Notes: a model not told the origin generated them from the sequence alone. 64,000 nt of DNA from JBJHBP01 sp050485645 (GCA_050485645.1 JBJHBT010000007.1:90178-154177); one strand, 5' to 3'; counted from the first letter of the stretch, positions 22,161-31,072 are shown. A program made the numbers and translations.

Positions 22161-23063
22161 GTGAACACAAAAACACAACGACTCGTTAGGGGACTGGCGG
22201 CTGCCGCCACTGCAATCACCATGCTGGCCACGGCCGTCACCACCACGGCACAGGACCAGGACCAGGACCAGGACCTTGTGGCGCGCGGCGATTATCTGGT
22301 CAACGGCATCGCCGCCTGCGGCAACTGTCACACGCCACGCAACCCGGAAGGACGTTTCGAGTTTCTCGAGGGCATGCATCTGGCAGGCGGCTACGTGATC
22401 GAGGAACCGGAGTTTCGCGCCTACGCGCCCAACATCACGCAGGATCCGGAAACCGGCATCGGCGACTGGACAGACGAGCAGATCAGTCTCGCCATCCGCG
22501 AAGGCCGACATCCGGATGGCCGCACCCTGGGACCGCCGATGGCCTTCCCGTTCTACCGTGGCATCTCCGACAACGACCTGGCGGCCATTGTTGCCTACCT
22601 GCGCACGGTGCCACCGGTTCGCAATGAGGTGCCGCGTACCGAATACCGCATTCCGCTGCCGCCCGAGTGGGGGCCGCCGATCGCCAGCGTGCCCGATGTG
22701 CCGCGCGACGACATCGTCGCCTATGGCGCCTACCTGGCTGGACCGATCGGCCATTGCACCGACTGCCATACACCGCTGGTGGAAGGTCAGCACGACATGA
22801 GTCGCATCGGTATGGGCGGCGGCGTGTTTCCGCGTCCGTTCAACGCCAACTGGGCCGCCGTGGCGCGCAACATCACGCCGCATCCTCAGCTGGGCATAGG
22901 CAACTGGACCGACGCACAGATCAGACGCGCCATCGTCGAAGGTGTTCGCCCGGACGGTTCCGTGATGACACCCTTCATGGCGTATCCCATGTATGCGCGC
23001 ATGACGGACGAAGACCTGGACGCAATCATCGCCTACCTGCGCAGCCTGACGCCCCTGCCCTGA
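22161..23063 (+). CDS. Exported di-haem cytochrome c, 300 aa
   Basis: GTG start at 22161 with AAGGA 6 nt upstream gives a good signal peptide (VRGLAAAATAITMLATAVTT). Two c-type haem sites are present: CGNCH at residues 53-57 and CTDCH at 199-203, in two similar domains (WTDEQISLAIREGRHPDGRT and WTDAQIRRAIVEGVRPDGSV). Conserved FYRGISDNDLAAIVAYLR fits the cytochrome subunits of membrane alcohol/aldehyde dehydrogenases, though those have three haems. It could pass electrons from a quinoprotein dehydrogenase. A GACCAG hexamer is tandemly repeated just after the signal sequence. Confidence 0.9.
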   Translation: MNTKTQRLVRGLAAAATAITMLATAVTTTAQDQDQDQDLVARGDYLVNGIAACGNCHTPRNPEGRFEFLEGMHLAGGYVIEEPEFRAYAPNITQDPETGIGDWTDEQISLAIREGRHPDGRTLGPPMAFPFYRGISDNDLAAIVAYLRTVPPVRNEVPRTEYRIPLPPEWGPPIASVPDVPRDDIVAYGAYLAGPIGHCTDCHTPLVEGQHDMSRIGMGGGVFPRPFNANWAAVARNITPHPQLGIGNWTDAQIRRAIVEGVRPDGSVMTPFMAYPMYARMTDEDLDAIIAYLRSLTPLP

Positions 23064-23176
23064 TCCGGCCACACCGGCCACGGGACCCGCACCCGGCCCG
23101 AAACCCGCCCCGACCGCGCCCCGCTCACGCCGCCGTCGGGGCGGGATGAAGCGAGGCGGACAGGCCCCGATCGCAA

Positions 23177-23211
23177 AACGGCGGGCACCGGTCTTGCCGA
23201 TGCCCGCCGTT
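23177..23211. terminator. Strong 11-bp stem-loop between cytochrome c and tRNA-Met
   Basis: AACGGCGGGCA (23177-23187) pairs with TGCCCGCCGTT (23201-23211), 13-nt loop. On the minus strand the stem is followed by TTTTGCG, so it could end transcripts arriving from the RRM gene; on the plus strand no T-run follows. Confidence 0.55.
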
Positions 23212-23281
23212 GCTGTCGAGCAGAGTACCCTGAAACGCGATGGACACGGCCACGCGGCCGTAGTCTATAATTGCGCCCCGT

Positions 23282-23358
<77 letters not shown>

Positions 23359-23365
23359 GTTTCCG

Positions 23366-23722
23366 CTACCAGCGACCGCCACCACCACCGTAGCCGCCGC
23401 CACCACCGCCGCCGCCACCGCGACGTGCACCACCGCCACCGCCGCCGTAGCCACCGCCGCCACCGGGGCGCTTCTGCTGAGGCTTGGCTTCGTTGACCGT
23501 CATCGGACGACCGTCATAGTCGGTACCGTTCAGTCTGTCGATGGCTGCCTGTGCTTCGGAGTCGGTGGCCATTTCGACAAAACCGAATCCCTTGCTGCGA
23601 CCGGTGTCCCGATCGGTGATCAGCTTGGCTGATTCAACAGTGCCGAACTCGGCAAACTTCTGCGACAGTCCATCTTCGGTAACGGAATATGGCAGGTTGC
23701 CGACGTATAGTTTTCTGCCCAT
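23366..23722 (-). CDS. Glycine-rich RRM RNA-binding protein, 118 aa
   Basis: One RNA recognition motif covers residues 1-80: KLYVGNLPYSVTEDGLSQKF contains RNP2, and GRSKGFGFVEMATDSEAQAA contains RNP1 (KGFGFVEM). The tail is nearly pure glycine with a few Tyr/Arg (GGYGGGGGG repeats), as in cyanobacterial and proteobacterial Rbp proteins linked to cold response and RNA chaperoning. The ATG at 23722 has GAGGAGG upstream; an in-frame ATG five codons earlier is unlikely. The mRNA would run antisense into tRNA-Met. Confidence 0.93.
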   Translation of the reverse strand: MGRKLYVGNLPYSVTEDGLSQKFAEFGTVESAKLITDRDTGRSKGFGFVEMATDSEAQAAIDRLNGTDYDGRPMTVNEAKPQQKRPGGGGGYGGGGGGARRGGGGGGGGGYGGGGGRW

Positions 23723-23890
23723 TTGTATCCTCCTCAAGGGGTAAAGAAACCGATTAGGAGGTAGGGGCAGAATGCCCGTAGACTCGCTAGAACGGTTGTA
23801 AAGGCCAAAAGATTGTAGCCTAGGAAAGTTCGGTACGCACCAGCCCCGATCCTGCCCCGTATGGCCAGTAATTCCATGGCGCAGGACAAC

Positions 23891-24724
23891 CTACCGGCGG
23901 GGCACCAGCCGGATCTCGAAAAGGCGCGGCCAGAGCTTGCCGGTCACGAACAGCCGGTTGGTCCGGGCGTCCCAGGCAATACCATTGAGTACATCGACGC
24001 GGGCACGCTCCTGCTCGGACAGAAGCCCGCGCATGTCCACACGGCCGGTGACCCGTCCGGTCTGCGGATCGATGATGACGATCTCGTCGCTTTGCCAGAT
24101 GTTCGCGTAGACCTCGCCCTCGATCATCACCAGTTCGTTGATGTTTTCCACCGGAGCACCGCTGTCGGTCACGGTGACGCGGTGCAGTTCCTCGAAAGTC
24201 TCCGGATCCAGAAAACGCAGTTCCGGCGTGCCGTCGCTCATGATCAGCCGGCTGCCATCATTGGCAAGCCCCCAGCCCTCGCCCGGATAGCTGAAGGTGC
24301 CGATCAGCTCAAAGCTGTCGATGTCGTAGATGAAGCCGGTGTTCTCCTGCCAGGTGAGCTGTATCAGGCGATCACCGAAGTCGGTCAGCCCCTCGCCGAA
24401 GTAGCGTGGCTGCAGTCTGCGCAGGCGCACGACCTCGCCGGTTTCGGGGCGTACGAGGCGCAGATCGGACTGCCCGTACAGGCCGGTGCTCTCGTAGAAG
24501 TATCCATCCCGAAACAGCAGCCCCTGTGTGAATGCGCGCGGATCGTGCGGAAACTCGTTCACCACCTCGTAGTCGAACCAGGTCGGTGCATGATCGCTGG
24601 CGCCGGCCGGCTCGCCACGACATCCGGCGAGTGCGGCCACGAACAGCAGCAGCACCGCCGCGCGCGACGCCGACCACGATCGGATGGGCCGCCTACAGCC
24701 ACTGCATGCCGCAGGACGCGACAC
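23891..24724 (-). CDS. Glutaminyl-peptide cyclotransferase, bacterial propeller type, lipoprotein, 277 aa
   Basis: The protein matches the plant/bacterial five-bladed propeller glutaminyl cyclases: FPHDPRAFTQGLLFRDGYFY with GLYGQSDLRLV near the N-terminus, ENTGFIYDIDSFELIGTFSY, ENINELVMIEGEVYANIWQS and DVLNGIAWDARTNRLFVTGK. A hydrophobic segment ending in LAGC indicates a lipoprotein. The likely start is GTG at 24724, 4 bp after the stop of the dehydrogenase gene; further upstream the frame only shadows that gene. It would convert N-terminal Gln of exported proteins to pyroglutamate. Confidence 0.88.
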   Translation of the reverse strand: MSRPAACSGCRRPIRSWSASRAAVLLLFVAALAGCRGEPAGASDHAPTWFDYEVVNEFPHDPRAFTQGLLFRDGYFYESTGLYGQSDLRLVRPETGEVVRLRRLQPRYFGEGLTDFGDRLIQLTWQENTGFIYDIDSFELIGTFSYPGEGWGLANDGSRLIMSDGTPELRFLDPETFEELHRVTVTDSGAPVENINELVMIEGEVYANIWQSDEIVIIDPQTGRVTGRVDMRGLLSEQERARVDVLNGIAWDARTNRLFVTGKLWPRLFEIRLVPRR

Positions 24725-24728
24725 GGCG

Positions 24729-25613
24729 TCAGTCTTCGATACCGCTGGCACGTGCCTGGTCGCGCGCGACGACGGCCCAGTCCATCTCGCCTTCGCCATG
24801 CGCGATGGCGCCGAGCAGCCGGTCACGATAGACATTCATACTGGGCAGCGGCACATTCGCCACTTCTCCGGCCGCCAGCATCAGCCGCGTGTCTTTGAGG
24901 CCCAGTGCGGTGGTGAATCCCACCTGGTCGTAACTCTGCTTCGCGATGATCGCACCGTACACCTTGTAGGCGGGCGCCGAAAACAGCCCTTCGGTCATCA
25001 CTTCGTAGAACGACTGCGGGTCCACGCCGAACTTGCGCACCAGCGCAAACCCCTCGCCCATGGCTTCGATGGCACAACCCAGCACCATGTTGTTGGCCAG
25101 CTTCACAGCCGCGGCGCCTGCGGGGTTGGTGCCGCCATCGAAGGTACGCCGGCCGATGTCCAGGAACAGCGGCTCCAGCTTTTTCACCGTTTCGCGTGGA
25201 CCGGCCGGCACGATGCCCAGCTGACCCGAGGCGGCCGCCTCGGGTCGTCCCAGCACGGGTGCCGCCACCAGCACCTGACCGGCCTCACCGTGCAGCTTCG
25301 CCAGACGATCCAGGATCGACACACCGTGCGTACCCATCGGCACATACGGCGCACCCGCCGGCAGCGAGGCAATGACGCCGTCGGGCATGGTGGACAGCAG
25401 TTCCAGCGACTCGTCGTCGGCGAGCATGCTCAGGACCACGTCACGGTCGCGGCAGGCGCCGGCCACGTCATCGGCCACCCGCGCGCCCTGCTGTTCGAGT
25501 TCCGCCGCCTTGGAACGGGTGCGGTTGTAGACGATCAGATCGTGCCCGGCATCCAGCACGCGGCCCGCCATCGCCTGACCCATGCGGCCAAGCCCGAGAA
25601 ATCCGACTTTCAT
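24729..25613 (-). CDS. GLYR/3-hydroxyisobutyrate dehydrogenase family oxidoreductase, 294 aa
   Basis: N-terminal Rossmann fold GFLGLGRMGQAMAGRVLDAG (GxGxxG) with NRT after the second strand, indicating NADP preference. The catalytic lysine is in NPAGAAAVKLANNMVLG near residue 165. The substrate loop VAAPVLGRPEAAASGQLGIV replaces the usual DAPVSGG version, as in plant GLYR1 and bacterial imine reductases, so the substrate may be a semialdehyde or an imine. AAGGAG precedes the ATG at 25613. It lies 29 bp after the EboE-like gene and 4 bp before the cyclotransferase, forming a three-gene operon. Confidence 0.9.
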   Translation of the reverse strand: MKVGFLGLGRMGQAMAGRVLDAGHDLIVYNRTRSKAAELEQQGARVADDVAGACRDRDVVLSMLADDESLELLSTMPDGVIASLPAGAPYVPMGTHGVSILDRLAKLHGEAGQVLVAAPVLGRPEAAASGQLGIVPAGPRETVKKLEPLFLDIGRRTFDGGTNPAGAAAVKLANNMVLGCAIEAMGEGFALVRKFGVDPQSFYEVMTEGLFSAPAYKVYGAIIAKQSYDQVGFTTALGLKDTRLMLAAGEVANVPLPSMNVYRDRLLGAIAHGEGEMDWAVVARDQARASGIED

Positions 25614-25642
25614 CTTTGCTCCTTGGAAGTCATCGCCGCGGT

Positions 25643-26845
25643 TCACGGCTGCAGCAGCTGAGCCTTGACCCATTCGATCTCGCGTACGACGTAGTCCACG
25701 ATATCGCCGGTTTTCAGATGATCGGGCAACACGTCCCACGTGTAGGTCTCGATCTCCAGATGCGGCGACAGCCTGTTGCTGCGGTGAAAGGCCAGCGCAT
25801 CCTCGATGGCGAACCGTGTGGTCTTGAATTCGCCAAGGTCTTCGAGGAACACCGGCACGTGGAAGTGGGTGCGCCACTCGCGCGGACCCGGGTCACGATC
25901 CCAGGCCGCAAACGCGTCTTCCAGGTTCAGGTAACGCGTCAGCTGGCCGTTGCGTCGTTCCACGGTCTGCGTCAGATAGACCGTGTCGGCGTACTGCCGC
26001 AGCGCGTCGACGATCGGCTGCGTGACTTCCGGCACGCGCACGGCGGCCGCTTCCTGGAGCTTGATCACCGGCACGCCGGCATCGGCCAGCAGCCGCAGGC
26101 TGGCGCCGATATCTTCGTATTCGACCGCCTGATGGCAGATGTCATACACCATCCCCAGATGTTTGCGCAGCGCCTGTTCCGCGGCACTGGCGGAAAGCCC
26201 GGTCTGCTTCGCCAGCGATGCCACCGCCGCGGCGGCGTAGAGATGATCCTTGAAATAGGCGATGGCCTCATCGGTGGTTTCCAGAAAGCAGGCCGGCTCA
26301 GGTTCCAGCGCCAGCGTCACCGTGCGGCCGGTACGCTGTTCCAGCCCGACCAGATGCGCGACCACACCGATCACCTGGCGGGTATACGCCGCCACGACAT
26401 CGTCGCCGGTGACGCGCGGCTTGAACCCCAGCGGCGGGCTCTGGATCGACGGATTGATATCCTCGCGGGCCATTTCCGCGAGAATGTCCGCCACCTGCAT
26501 CGTGTACTGCGCGCGCTGATCGCTGCGCCAGTCGGGTTCGTACACCTGCTCCTTCACCATCTGGCCCTTGAACGGCCCGTACGGAAAGGCATTGACCGTG
26601 TACAGGTACATGTCGTTATCGTCGAGAAACGACTTCAGCCTGGCGCGCTCCTGCGCATCGTCGGTGAGTACCTGAGCGGAGGCGGCGGACAATCGCAGCG
26701 ACACGCCGAACGGCTGGTCCGGCGCCACGCGCGCCTTCACCTGCGGCACGAAGGTGGTGAGACTCTTCCACATCAGCGGCCAGGTATCACCCGGATGGAC
26801 CAGCGTGGAGTAAGTGAGATGGCCGAGACCCTGGCCCAGATCCAT
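25643..26845 (-). CDS. EboE-like TIM-barrel metabolite protein, 400 aa
   Basis: The protein resembles EboE (metabolite traffic protein, sugar-phosphate isomerase/epimerase superfamily): LGHLTYSTLVHPGDTWPLMW, PDQPFGVSLRLSAASAQVL, LYTVNAFPYGPFKGQMVKEQ, VYEPDWRSDQRAQYTMQVAD, LALEPEPACFLETTDEAI and HLGMVYDICHQAVEYEDI, with the EPEP and DICH residues in metal-site positions of xylose isomerase-like barrels. In eboABCDEF clusters EboE acts in export of a prenylated precursor, but no other ebo gene is present here. It is followed by a dehydrogenase and cyclotransferase in the same operon. Substrate unknown. Confidence 0.82.
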   Translation of the reverse strand: MDLGQGLGHLTYSTLVHPGDTWPLMWKSLTTFVPQVKARVAPDQPFGVSLRLSAASAQVLTDDAQERARLKSFLDDNDMYLYTVNAFPYGPFKGQMVKEQVYEPDWRSDQRAQYTMQVADILAEMAREDINPSIQSPPLGFKPRVTGDDVVAAYTRQVIGVVAHLVGLEQRTGRTVTLALEPEPACFLETTDEAIAYFKDHLYAAAAVASLAKQTGLSASAAEQALRKHLGMVYDICHQAVEYEDIGASLRLLADAGVPVIKLQEAAAVRVPEVTQPIVDALRQYADTVYLTQTVERRNGQLTRYLNLEDAFAAWDRDPGPREWRTHFHVPVFLEDLGEFKTTRFAIEDALAFHRSNRLSPHLEIETYTWDVLPDHLKTGDIVDYVVREIEWVKAQLLQP

Positions 26846-26999
26846 AGTATTCCCCTCAGTTCAGCTCAGGCTGCGGCGGCGCATGCCGGGTCGGGCATTG
26901 TAGCCCCGATGGTGGGGCCAGTTGAAACCGCCGCCCGGCCCGGCCATGCCACCAACGCCACCGAAGCGGCCAACGCGGCACAGCACTCCAGGACGTGAA

Positions 27000-27989
27000 T
27001 CAGATACGGATCACCACCTTGCCGAAATGCCGCGCCGCCTTGAGAAAGGCGTAAGCCTCCGGCGCGGCGTCGAAATTAAACACGCGGTCGACCACCGGCA
27101 CCATGCGATTCACGGCAACCGCCCGCGCCAGCGCCACCAGATGCTCGCGATGGCCGACGAAAATCCCGCGCAGGGTCGCGCGCTTCAGCATCAGCGGATA
27201 GGGCGCGAGGTCGCCTTCGGATCGGGTCAGCACGCCGATCAGACTGATCTCGCCGCCGGGTCCGATGGCCTGGTACGACTTCGGCAGGGTTGCCGGCGCC
27301 GCCACCTCCACCAGATGGTCCACACCCCGGCCGCCGGTGAGCTCCAGCACCGCCTGCTCCCAGTCCGGCGTGCGCGTGTAGTTGACGGTGTCATCCGCGC
27401 CCAGCTGCCTGGCGCGTTCCAGCTTCCCGTCGCTGGACGACGTGATGATCACCCGCGCACCTGCCAGTTTTGCCAGCTGCAGGGCGAACAGCGACACGCC
27501 GCCGGTGCCCAGCGTCAGCACCGTTTCGCCCGGTTTCAGCGGCCTGCCCTCGAACAGCGCGTTCCAGGCCGTGACACCGGCGCAGGGCAGCGTAGCGGCC
27601 GTCTCGAAATCCAGATGATCAGGCATCTTCACCAGACCGTCGGCCGCGAACGCCGCGTATTCACGCAGCACACCGTCCAGCGGTGAACCCAGCGCGTCGT
27701 GGTCGGCCCCCTGTGTGAAGGTCGCCACCACCCGATCGCCGGCAGCGAACGAGGTCACGTCCGGCCCCACATCGACCACTTCACCGGCGCCATCGGACAG
27801 CGGTACGGTGTCACGCGCCACCGGCCCGCCGATGTACTTGCCGTTGAGAATTGCCAGATCACGAAAATTCAGCGACGCCGCCCGCAGGCGCACCAGCACT
27901 TCACCGGCACCCGGCACCGGTGGCTCACGGGTGACCCGGTGCAGTGCCTGCGGGCCGGTCCTGCCCTGTTGTAATTCATATGCCTGCAT
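27000..27989 (-). CDS. MDR-superfamily NAD(P)-dependent alcohol dehydrogenase / quinone oxidoreductase, 329 aa
   Basis: Full-length medium-chain dehydrogenase: MQAYELQQGRTGPQALHRVT, VLVRLRAASLNFRDLAILNG, DGAGEVVDVGPDVTSFAAGD and the cofactor-binding TLGTGGVSLFALQLAKLAGA. The zinc ligands of true Zn-ADHs (GHE and the four-Cys lobe) are absent, so it is a zinc-free type acting on enones or quinones. ATG at 27989 with GGAG upstream; a longer open frame upstream overlaps the next gene. It is divergent from the 28062 gene with 72 bp between. Confidence 0.9.
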   Translation of the reverse strand: MQAYELQQGRTGPQALHRVTREPPVPGAGEVLVRLRAASLNFRDLAILNGKYIGGPVARDTVPLSDGAGEVVDVGPDVTSFAAGDRVVATFTQGADHDALGSPLDGVLREYAAFAADGLVKMPDHLDFETAATLPCAGVTAWNALFEGRPLKPGETVLTLGTGGVSLFALQLAKLAGARVIITSSSDGKLERARQLGADDTVNYTRTPDWEQAVLELTGGRGVDHLVEVAAPATLPKSYQAIGPGGEISLIGVLTRSEGDLAPYPLMLKRATLRGIFVGHREHLVALARAVAVNRMVPVVDRVFNFDAAPEAYAFLKAARHFGKVVIRI

Positions 27990-28061
27990 CGCCGCTGCTC
28001 CCGTGTTATCGGAATTGCGGTAGAGTAGCTGACCCGCGCAGCGAATGGAGCACACACAGCG

Positions 28062-28388
28062 ATGGCCGACAAGGCGCTGGTGATCCCCGCCTCGTTCAGA
28101 GTCGGTAGTCAGTTTCCCGACCATCTGCCGCTTGCCGACGGTTCGCTGAAGCCGTTGTCCGAGTGCTCGCGAGCGGAAGTCGCCGAAGCGGTCGATGAAC
28201 TGAAATCGGCCGCCATGCGCAGCCGCGAACGACTCGACGAAGCCTATGCCGACCACATCCAGGACATCGAAATGCTCGCGCGGATCAGCGCCTATCTGAC
28301 GCGATTCGAACAATGGCGGGCGCTGCGCGAAGGCGGTACCGTGCGCGAGACGCTGTGGCATCTTCAGGAAGACGACCATGGTCGATGA
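28062..28388 (+). CDS. Small cytosolic protein of unknown function, 108 aa
   Basis: Predominantly helical with CSRAEVAEAVDELKSAAMRS, RERLDEAYADHIQDIEMLAR and ISAYLTRFEQWRALREGGTV. No signal, membrane span or catalytic motif. It is divergently transcribed from the MDR dehydrogenase gene and is followed by an ACTCACCG/CGGTGAGT stem-loop (28416-28436). Family not recognised. Confidence 0.6.
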   Translation: MADKALVIPASFRVGSQFPDHLPLADGSLKPLSECSRAEVAEAVDELKSAAMRSRERLDEAYADHIQDIEMLARISAYLTRFEQWRALREGGTVRETLWHLQEDDHGR

Positions 28389-28415
28389 ACCACTCCGCTG
28401 ACCCGGGATGAATCC

Positions 28416-28436
28416 ACTCACCGCCTGCCGGTGAGT
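28416..28436 (+). terminator. Perfect 8-bp stem-loop after the 28062-28388 gene
   Basis: ACTCACCG (28416-28423) and CGGTGAGT (28429-28436), 5-nt loop. There is no T-run, so termination is uncertain. Confidence 0.35.
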
Positions 28437-28639
28437 GCTGGTCGGCGGCTCACCGCCTCAGGCCCTTTTTCGGTGCGTATCCCGGCCGGCACCGCACCGC
28501 CGATGTGCAACCGCCTGGTCCGGACTGCGATCCACGCGCCACGAACAGCGCCACGGCCGGTAACCGTGCCGTCATCCACCGCCGGCACACTTCTTGCTCT
28601 ACCTCGGACGTAGCTGAGCTAACGGACAACGACTGACCC

Positions 28640-29542
28640 ATGCGCCTGAACACGACACGCGGGCTGGCTGTGTTTTGTATTGCCGCCCGACACATGAGCT
28701 TCAAGTCGGCGGCCGAGCAGCTGTACATCACGCCGTCTGCCGTCAGCCACCAGATCAAGGCGCTGGAAGAGCAGCTCGGCACGAGCCTGTTCGAGCGCCG
28801 CACACGCGCCGTCGCGCTGACACCCACAGGGTCGCAGCTGTTCACGCGCGTCGATCCGTTGCTGCGAGAACTGGAACGCGCAACGGCCAATTTCACGGGC
28901 ACGGCCCGCCGCAGGGTGCTGAGACTCACGCTGCTGCCGTTTTTCGCCAGCGAGATGTTCATTCCCTGCATGGACCGATTCCCGCACAGTCATATGTCGA
29001 TAGACCTGCGCCTGGATGACAACGATGCGCGCGAGTCCGTGCATCTCACGTCTGCGGATGCCGCGATTCCGCTGTTGAGCTCGCCACCAACGGACGTCTG
29101 TGCGCACCCGCTGTTTCCGCTGCGGCTGGTCCCCGCGTGCGCACCGTCACTGGCGCAGCGCTGCATGCCGATGGGCCGCAACGCCCTGCTGCACGAAACC
29201 CTGATCGTGCACAAATCACGCCCCAACGCATGGAACGACTGGCTGACTGCGGAGGGCTTCGAACACGCCGACGACACGCGCACGATCTACCTGGACAGCA
29301 TGTACGCCGTCGCCCGCGCTGCCGAACGCGGCCTTGGCATTGCTCTGGTACCGGTACCACTCAGCAACGCATGGTTCCGCAGCAAGGCGCTGGTGCAGCT
29401 GTTCGAACCGGAACTTGAAACCGGCGACTGCTACTACTTCGTCTGCCGCCGGAGCGACGAGCACGACCGGGACATCAGTGCGCTGCGAAACTGGGTCATC
29501 GCCACCTTTGGCGTAGATGCAATCAACTCATGCGTCGCATAG
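28640..29542 (+). CDS. LysR family regulator, GcvA-like, 300 aa
   Basis: HTH at residues about 10-60: LNTTRGLAVFCIAARHMSFK, AAEQLYITPSAVSHQIKALE and LGTSLFERRTRAVALTPTG. The GcvA-like N-terminus with RLNTTRGLAVF is characteristic. The effector-binding half includes SMYAVARAAERGLGIALVPV. Full length. Positioned between the MDR dehydrogenase region and the small ORF at 29625. Target and inducer unknown. Confidence 0.9.
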   Translation: MRLNTTRGLAVFCIAARHMSFKSAAEQLYITPSAVSHQIKALEEQLGTSLFERRTRAVALTPTGSQLFTRVDPLLRELERATANFTGTARRRVLRLTLLPFFASEMFIPCMDRFPHSHMSIDLRLDDNDARESVHLTSADAAIPLLSSPPTDVCAHPLFPLRLVPACAPSLAQRCMPMGRNALLHETLIVHKSRPNAWNDWLTAEGFEHADDTRTIYLDSMYAVARAAERGLGIALVPVPLSNAWFRSKALVQLFEPELETGDCYYFVCRRSDEHDRDISALRNWVIATFGVDAINSCVA

Positions 29543-29624
29543 GAATAATTCGTTTGTCGCCGCATACACCGGCGGGTAACTTGTGAACCGTGCTCGTAGA
29601 CGTCATCACACAAGGAGGTGTGAC

Positions 29625-29819
29625 ATGCTGTCAGGGAACAGGACAGATGCCGGAATGAAACGTCCGGCCGCCATCGCCACGAAGTCCGGCTCCGCGGATA
29701 CTCGAGCCGCAACCGGCACGACAGTGAATAACCCCGGAATCCGGCGGTATCGCGACAACGCATGGCCGTTGTCCTCGAACGACGCACGCGGCTGGAGGTC
29801 CGCCCTGCTCGGACTCTGA
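29625..29819 (+). CDS. Putative small basic protein, 64 aa
   Basis: AAGGAGG sits 6 nt before the ATG, the strongest ribosome site in this region, and the frame runs 64 codons with a good terminator about 95 bp beyond. Sequence MLSGNRTDAGMKRPAAIATK then SADTRAATGTTVNNPGIRRY; basic, Ala/Thr-rich, no hydrophobic segment. No homology recognised. Either a genuine small protein or a decoy in the gap between LysR and slyD. Confidence 0.45.
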   Translation: MLSGNRTDAGMKRPAAIATKSGSADTRAATGTTVNNPGIRRYRDNAWPLSSNDARGWRSALLGL

Positions 29820-29913
29820 ATCTCAAGGAGATCGGTCGCCGCCAACTCCTCCAGAGCCATCCATCGTTCTCCCCCCTCGATGGATGCCTCGCCCGCAGAG
29901 ATGCGGGCACTTC

Positions 29914-29947
29914 ACCCGGCCGGGTTCCCGGCCGGGTTTTCTTTTTT
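29914..29947 (+). terminator. Strong intrinsic terminator before slyD
   Basis: ACCCGGCCGGG followed directly by TT and its reverse complement CCCGGCCGGGT, then TTTTCTTTTTT. A near-perfect stem with a long T-tract on the plus strand. Confidence 0.88.
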
Positions 29948-30057
29948 CCGACAGCACAAGACTCCCAACCCGGTGGCAATCCGGGGATAATCGCATCGCG
30001 GGCATGCACTACCAGCGATGCGTCCGTCGACCATTGTCACCAGACCGGAAGTCCGTC

Positions 30058-30540
30058 ATGCAGATCGAGAAGAACAGGGTCGTCAGTTTCCACTACACAC
30101 TGACCGACACGGGGAAGACCTTGAGCGAAACTTCCCGCAATGGCGATCCTGTGGCCTATCTCCACGGCCACGGCAACATCGTACCGGGCCTGGAGAAGGA
30201 GATGGCCGGACGGACCGCCGGCGACCGGTTCACCGCCACGGTCGCACCCGACGAAGCCTACGGCGCGCGCGACGAAGAAGCCGTGCAGCGTGTGCCGATC
30301 AAGCATCTGGAAAACCCGGGCAAGCTCACGGCGGGCAAGGTTGTGGCCGTCAACACCACCCGGGGCCAGCGTACCGCCACCATCATCAAGGTGGGACGTT
30401 TCAACGTGGATCTCGACCTCAATCACCCGCTGGCCGGCCGCACGCTGGTATTCGAGATCGAGATTGTCGAAGTGCGGGACGCAACCGAAGAAGAGATGTC
30501 TCATCACCACGCCCACGGACCGGGCGGCCACCACCATTGA
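30058..30540 (+). CDS. slyD: SlyD-type FKBP peptidyl-prolyl isomerase, 160 aa
   Basis: FKBP core interrupted by the insert-in-flap domain: VVSFHYTLTDTGKTLSETSR, YLHGHGNIVPGLEKEMAGRT, then the IF domain (DEEAVQRVPIKHLENPG, LTAGKVVAVNTTRGQRTAT) and back to NHPLAGRTLVFEIEIVEVRD. The C-terminal histidine-rich tail (SHHHAHGPGGHHH) is the metal-binding region used in nickel delivery to hydrogenases in E. coli, though shorter here. No hydrogenase genes are nearby. Cytosolic folding helper. Start ATG 30058. Confidence 0.93.
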   Translation: MQIEKNRVVSFHYTLTDTGKTLSETSRNGDPVAYLHGHGNIVPGLEKEMAGRTAGDRFTATVAPDEAYGARDEEAVQRVPIKHLENPGKLTAGKVVAVNTTRGQRTATIIKVGRFNVDLDLNHPLAGRTLVFEIEIVEVRDATEEEMSHHHAHGPGGHHH

Positions 30541-30592
30541 TCACGACAGGAGCGTCTGTCACCGGGGAGCTGAAGCAGTGCGTGAAGTCACC

Positions 30593-31072
30593 ATGATCGA
30601 GCTTTGTGGCCGAGTGCTTACCAGCCGCGAACGCGTCAAGTTCGCTCACGCCGATCCTTACGGGCATCTGTCTTCCGGCGCCTATGTGAACATGATCATG
30701 AGTCATCGCGTTGAGGTACTCGAAGACGTGATCGGCTTCTCCGTGTTGAACTTCACGCGTCTTGGCGTGGCTTTCCCGGCACGCAGTATCGAGGTGGCCT
30801 ATCTGCGTCCGGCGTTCGTCAACGAGACACTGGAGCTGGGCAGCTGGATCGAGCAGCTCGGCAAGTCCAGCTTCGAGGTGCGTGTGATTGTCATTGGCGC
30901 CACCGACCGCAAGGCACGCGCGTCGGCGAAAATCCATTTCGTCTCCATGGATCCCCGCTCCGGCAGGCCGGTACCGATCCCTGCATCGCTGCCAAGCATG
31001 GCGACGGACGACCCCGTCGCGCCGCTACCGACCAGCGTTTCCTGGCTGAGCACGGTGGAAGACCTGCCCTGA
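30593..31072 (+). CDS. Hotdog-fold (4HBT) acyl-CoA thioesterase-like protein, 159 aa
   Basis: The 4HBT signature is FAHADPYGHLSSGAYVNMIM with the expected acidic residue followed by G-H and Y, then SHRVEVLEDVIGF, EVAYLRPAFVNETLELGSWI and GKSSFEVRVIVIGATDRKAR. This resembles YbgC/FcbC thioesterases. A GTG at 30578, with GGGAG upstream, could start a protein 5 residues longer. It follows slyD by about 50 bp and precedes the oxygenase cluster, in the same orientation. Substrate unknown. Confidence 0.83.
   Translation: MIELCGRVLTSRERVKFAHADPYGHLSSGAYVNMIMSHRVEVLEDVIGFSVLNFTRLGVAFPARSIEVAYLRPAFVNETLELGSWIEQLGKSSFEVRVIVIGATDRKARASAKIHFVSMDPRSGRPVPIPASLPSMATDDPVAPLPTSVSWLSTVEDLP

Noticed and set aside
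22161..23063. Subunit of the PQQ dehydrogenase at 32644
   Set aside because: It is 9 kb away and the dehydrogenase has its own fused haem; functional linkage is possible but not shown.
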